From positions 1 through 7,176 of the forward strand of contig WRFF01000090.1 of assembly GCA_009778945.1 (NCBI GenBank): 7,176 bases of DNA, in the 5' to 3' direction. Positions 5,367 to 7,176 of this stretch are shown piece by piece; within the stretch, counting starts at the first letter, position 1, and each line of letters starts with the position of its first letter. This DNA comes from Clostridiales bacterium. Its GTDB lineage: Bacteria; Bacillota; Clostridia; Peptostreptococcales; Anaerovoracaceae. The notes under the pieces are model-generated. The model saw nothing but the letters and a program-made list of their open reading frames with translations. It was not told the origin of the DNA and made no database searches. Position numbers and translations under genes: made by a program.

Positions 5367-6680
5367 GTGAGCGATATTAAAGAAACCAGCAAGAAATATA
5401 ATCTCCATTCCTGGTCGGTGCAAAACGCCGTCAATCCTGCCGTCGTTACGAAAGCGGAAGGAATTTATTTCTGGGATGAAGACGGAAAGAAATATTATGA
5501 TATGAGCGCCCAGCTCGTCAACTCCAATCTCGGCCACTCGAACAAGGCGCTTATCGACGCGATCAAGGCGCAGGCGGACAGGATGCCGTTCATCGGGCCG
5601 GCGTACGCGGTCGATGTGCGCAGCGAAGCGGCGAAAAGACTCGTCGAGTTCGCGGGGCCTGTGTTTGAAGGCGGCAAGGTATTCTTCACGCTGGCGGGCG
5701 CGGACGCAAACGAAAACGCCCTGAAGATCTGCAAGATGTTCACGGGCCGATGGAAATTCCTTTCGATGTACAATTCCTATCACGGATCCACGTTCGGCAC
5801 CTCCTCGCTGACGGGCGAAGAGCGCCGCTTTCCGGCCGAACCGGGCGTACCCGGGTTCTTCCATTTCGAAGGCCCCGACCCCTATCACGCATCCAGGTTT
5901 CTCACTTTCAAAGACGAAGCGGATGTGACGGCCTACTATCTGGAGCGCTTCGAAGAACGCGTCCTTCAGGAAGGGCCGCACCTCATCGCGGGCGTCTGGT
6001 GCGAGACCGTGGTCGGCAGCAACGGCGTACTCGTGCCGCCGAAAGGCTATCTCAAGGGCGTCAAAGAAATCTGCGAAAAATACGGGATCCTGCTTGTCCT
6101 GGATGAGGTCATGGCAGGGTTTTATCGGACGGGTTCCAAATTCGCGTTCCATCAGTTTGACGTAAAGCCGGATATGATCACCTTTGCGAAAGGTTCCACT
6201 TGCGGGTATGTCCCGCTCGGCGGCGTCATCATGCGGAAGGAAATTGCGGAGTACTTCGACGACCATAAGCTCTGGGACGGCCTGACTTATTCCGCGCATC
6301 CGATCGGCTGCGCGGTGGCCTGCGCCGCAATCGACGAGTACGAACGCGCGGATATTGCCGGCAATGTGGCGCGCGTTGGCAAGGTTCTGCAGGAAGAGCT
6401 CGACGCCCTGACGCGGAAGCATGTCAGCATCGGCCAGGCGCGCTATATCGGCCTGTTTGCGCAGGTTGAATTCGTCAAAAACCGCAAGACGAGGGAGCCG
6501 TTTGACGCTGCGCAGGTCGGAAAGATTCTCGGAATGCTCAAAGAGGAAGGCTTCGCCACCTACAATCACGAGAGCGCCATCATGGTCGCGCCCCCGCTCA
6601 TCATCACGGAGCAGGAGCTCCGCGAAGGGCTGGCGATGCTGGACCGCGTGCTCGACACGGTGGATACCTGGACGAACTGA
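5367..6680 (+). CDS. Class III PLP-dependent aminotransferase, taurine aminotransferase (Toa/Tpa)-like
   Basis: This fold-type I, class III enzyme likely transfers an omega-amino group to 2-oxoglutarate or pyruvate, leaving an aldehyde for the upstream dehydrogenase. In its 437 residues, GADANENA (111-118) binds PLP phosphate, YHGST (138-142) stacks on the cofactor, Asp246 in LDEVMAGF contacts the pyridine nitrogen, and Lys275 in FAKGSTCGYVPLGG forms the Schiff base. Length is normal and no key residue is missing. The overall sequence recalls taurine:2-oxoglutarate or taurine:pyruvate aminotransferases, but class III enzymes vary in substrate, and beta-alanine, GABA or diamines are alternatives. 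The start is GTG at 5367, supported by GAGG (5356-5359) seven bases before it; no nearby in-frame ATG exists. It shares the dehydrogenase transcript and ends before a strong terminator. Confidence 0.87.
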   Translation: MSDIKETSKKYNLHSWSVQNAVNPAVVTKAEGIYFWDEDGKKYYDMSAQLVNSNLGHSNKALIDAIKAQADRMPFIGPAYAVDVRSEAAKRLVEFAGPVFEGGKVFFTLAGADANENALKICKMFTGRWKFLSMYNSYHGSTFGTSSLTGEERRFPAEPGVPGFFHFEGPDPYHASRFLTFKDEADVTAYYLERFEERVLQEGPHLIAGVWCETVVGSNGVLVPPKGYLKGVKEICEKYGILLVLDEVMAGFYRTGSKFAFHQFDVKPDMITFAKGSTCGYVPLGGVIMRKEIAEYFDDHKLWDGLTYSAHPIGCAVACAAIDEYERADIAGNVARVGKVLQEELDALTRKHVSIGQARYIGLFAQVEFVKNRKTREPFDAAQVGKILGMLKEEGFATYNHESAIMVAPPLIITEQELREGLAMLDRVLDTVDTWTN

Positions 6681-6710
6681 ATGACGGATGTCTATTGAAA
6701 TGAACCTTTC

Positions 6711-6744
6711 AAAGAAGCGCTGCGTCCACACACAGCGCTTCTTT
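6711..6744. terminator. Strong intrinsic terminator between convergent genes
   Basis: AAAGAAGCGCTG (6711-6722) and CAGCGCTTCTTT (6733-6744) form a perfect 12-pair stem with a ten-base loop. The A-rich left and T-rich right ends of the stem let it work on both strands, suiting its place between the aminotransferase and the minus-strand gene that converge here. A further AGCGCT followed by a T-run (6761-6771) provides an alternative right arm with a better U-tract for the + strand. Confidence 0.85.
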
Positions 6745-6769
6745 ATGCGGCATTTTTGGCAGCGCTTTT

Positions 6770-7176
6770 TTAATCTACAACAGAATGATACAGCCTGTAG
6801 CCTCCGCTCAGGTTATACGCGTCAAAACCGTTTTGCGAGAGGATGCGGGCTGCGACATATCCGCGCAGTCCGATCTGACAGGTTATATATACTTTCTTGT
6901 CCTTGTCGAGTTCCGCCATACGGCCGCGAAGTTCGTCCAAAGGAATATTTACGAAGCCGTCTATATGTCCGCTCTTGTATTCCCAGTCCGCCCGCGTATC
7001 GATCAATTGCACGCTGCCGTCCCGCGGCAGTTTTTCCACGTCATGCCAGTGGAAATTCTTCACTTTTCCCGTCAGCACGTTTTCGATCACGAAGCCGGCC
7101 ATATTGACAGGGTCCTTGGCGGCGGAATACGGAGGCGCATAGCAAAGCTCCAGTTTCGCCAAATCGTACGCGGTCA
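6770..7176 (-). CDS. CoA-disulfide reductase/rhodanese fusion, C-terminal part (partial)
   Basis: The gene enters from the right edge of the window. Its last 134 complete codons are visible and read TAYDLAKLELCYAPPYS onward, so the true start lies outside; the TTG at 7162 is internal. The segment LELCYAPPYSAAKDPVN is the typical end of the FAD/NAD(P)H disulfide-reductase dimerisation domain of CoA-disulfide reductases. It is followed by a rhodanese domain with the active-site cysteine in YITCQIGLRGY and the VQLIDTRADWEYKSGHIDG segment. Such fusions reduce CoA disulfides or persulfides and polysulfides in the cytoplasm. The stop (6770-6772) lies within the T-run next to the shared terminator. 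Family assignment is firm; the physiological substrate is inferred. Confidence 0.88.
   Translation of the reverse strand, partial: TAYDLAKLELCYAPPYSAAKDPVNMAGFVIENVLTGKVKNFHWHDVEKLPRDGSVQLIDTRADWEYKSGHIDGFVNIPLDELRGRMAELDKDKKVYITCQIGLRGYVAARILSQNGFDAYNLSGGYRLYHSVVD

Noticed and set aside
5340..6731. Long minus-strand open frame of 463 codons opposite the aminotransferase
   Set aside because: It is the antisense shadow of a clearly conserved class III aminotransferase, and its translation is rich in Arg/His with no recognisable domain.

Overview
The window looks like chromosomal DNA from a moderately GC-rich member of the Firmicutes/Bacillota, probably an anaerobic Clostridia- or Negativicutes-like lineage. 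The main clues are the LexA sequence (a Gram-positive type winged helix, with LexA boxes resembling CGAAC-N4-GTTCG in its promoter), strong AAAGGAG-type ribosome sites, and catabolic genes typical of anaerobes. The lineage is an inference from these traits; no taxonomic marker gene is present.

Bases 1-177 are a non-coding, AT-rich leader with a bulged inverted repeat and a good extended -10 promoter. Bases 178-2524 are a compact three-gene surface-polysaccharide operon on the + strand: an ABC-2 type export permease (Wzm/TagG class), its ATPase (Wzt/TagH class, short form), and a family 2 glycosyltransferase. The genes are separated by 8 and 2 bases. The operon probably builds and exports a cell-surface glycan, and it appears to end at a GC-rich stem-loop.

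Bases 2525-3148 hold no convincing gene. They contain the most unusual feature of the window: two complete and one partial copies of a 103-104 bp AT-rich tandem repeat (2678 to about 2969). Each unit carries a TGACAAT/ATTGTCA palindrome nested in larger inverted repeats. About 40 bp later comes the lexA promoter with two candidate SOS boxes exactly 20 bp apart, then a leader with a 17-bp tandem duplication. lexA itself (3149-3787) is complete, with cleavage site and catalytic Ser/Lys dyad intact.

Bases 3788-6680 carry a promoter and a two-gene catabolic operon: a CoA-acylating aldehyde dehydrogenase and a class III PLP-dependent aminotransferase, 19 bases apart. Together they could convert an omega-amino compound to its aldehyde and then to an acyl-CoA. 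The best guess for the substrate is taurine via sulfoacetaldehyde (Toa/Tpa-like plus SauS-like enzymes), but beta-alanine, GABA or similar amines cannot be excluded. A strong hairpin terminator (6711-6744) separates this operon from a convergent minus-strand gene that runs off the window's right edge. That gene encodes the C-terminal part of a CoA-disulfide reductase/rhodanese fusion, which would fit sulfur or thiol redox metabolism.
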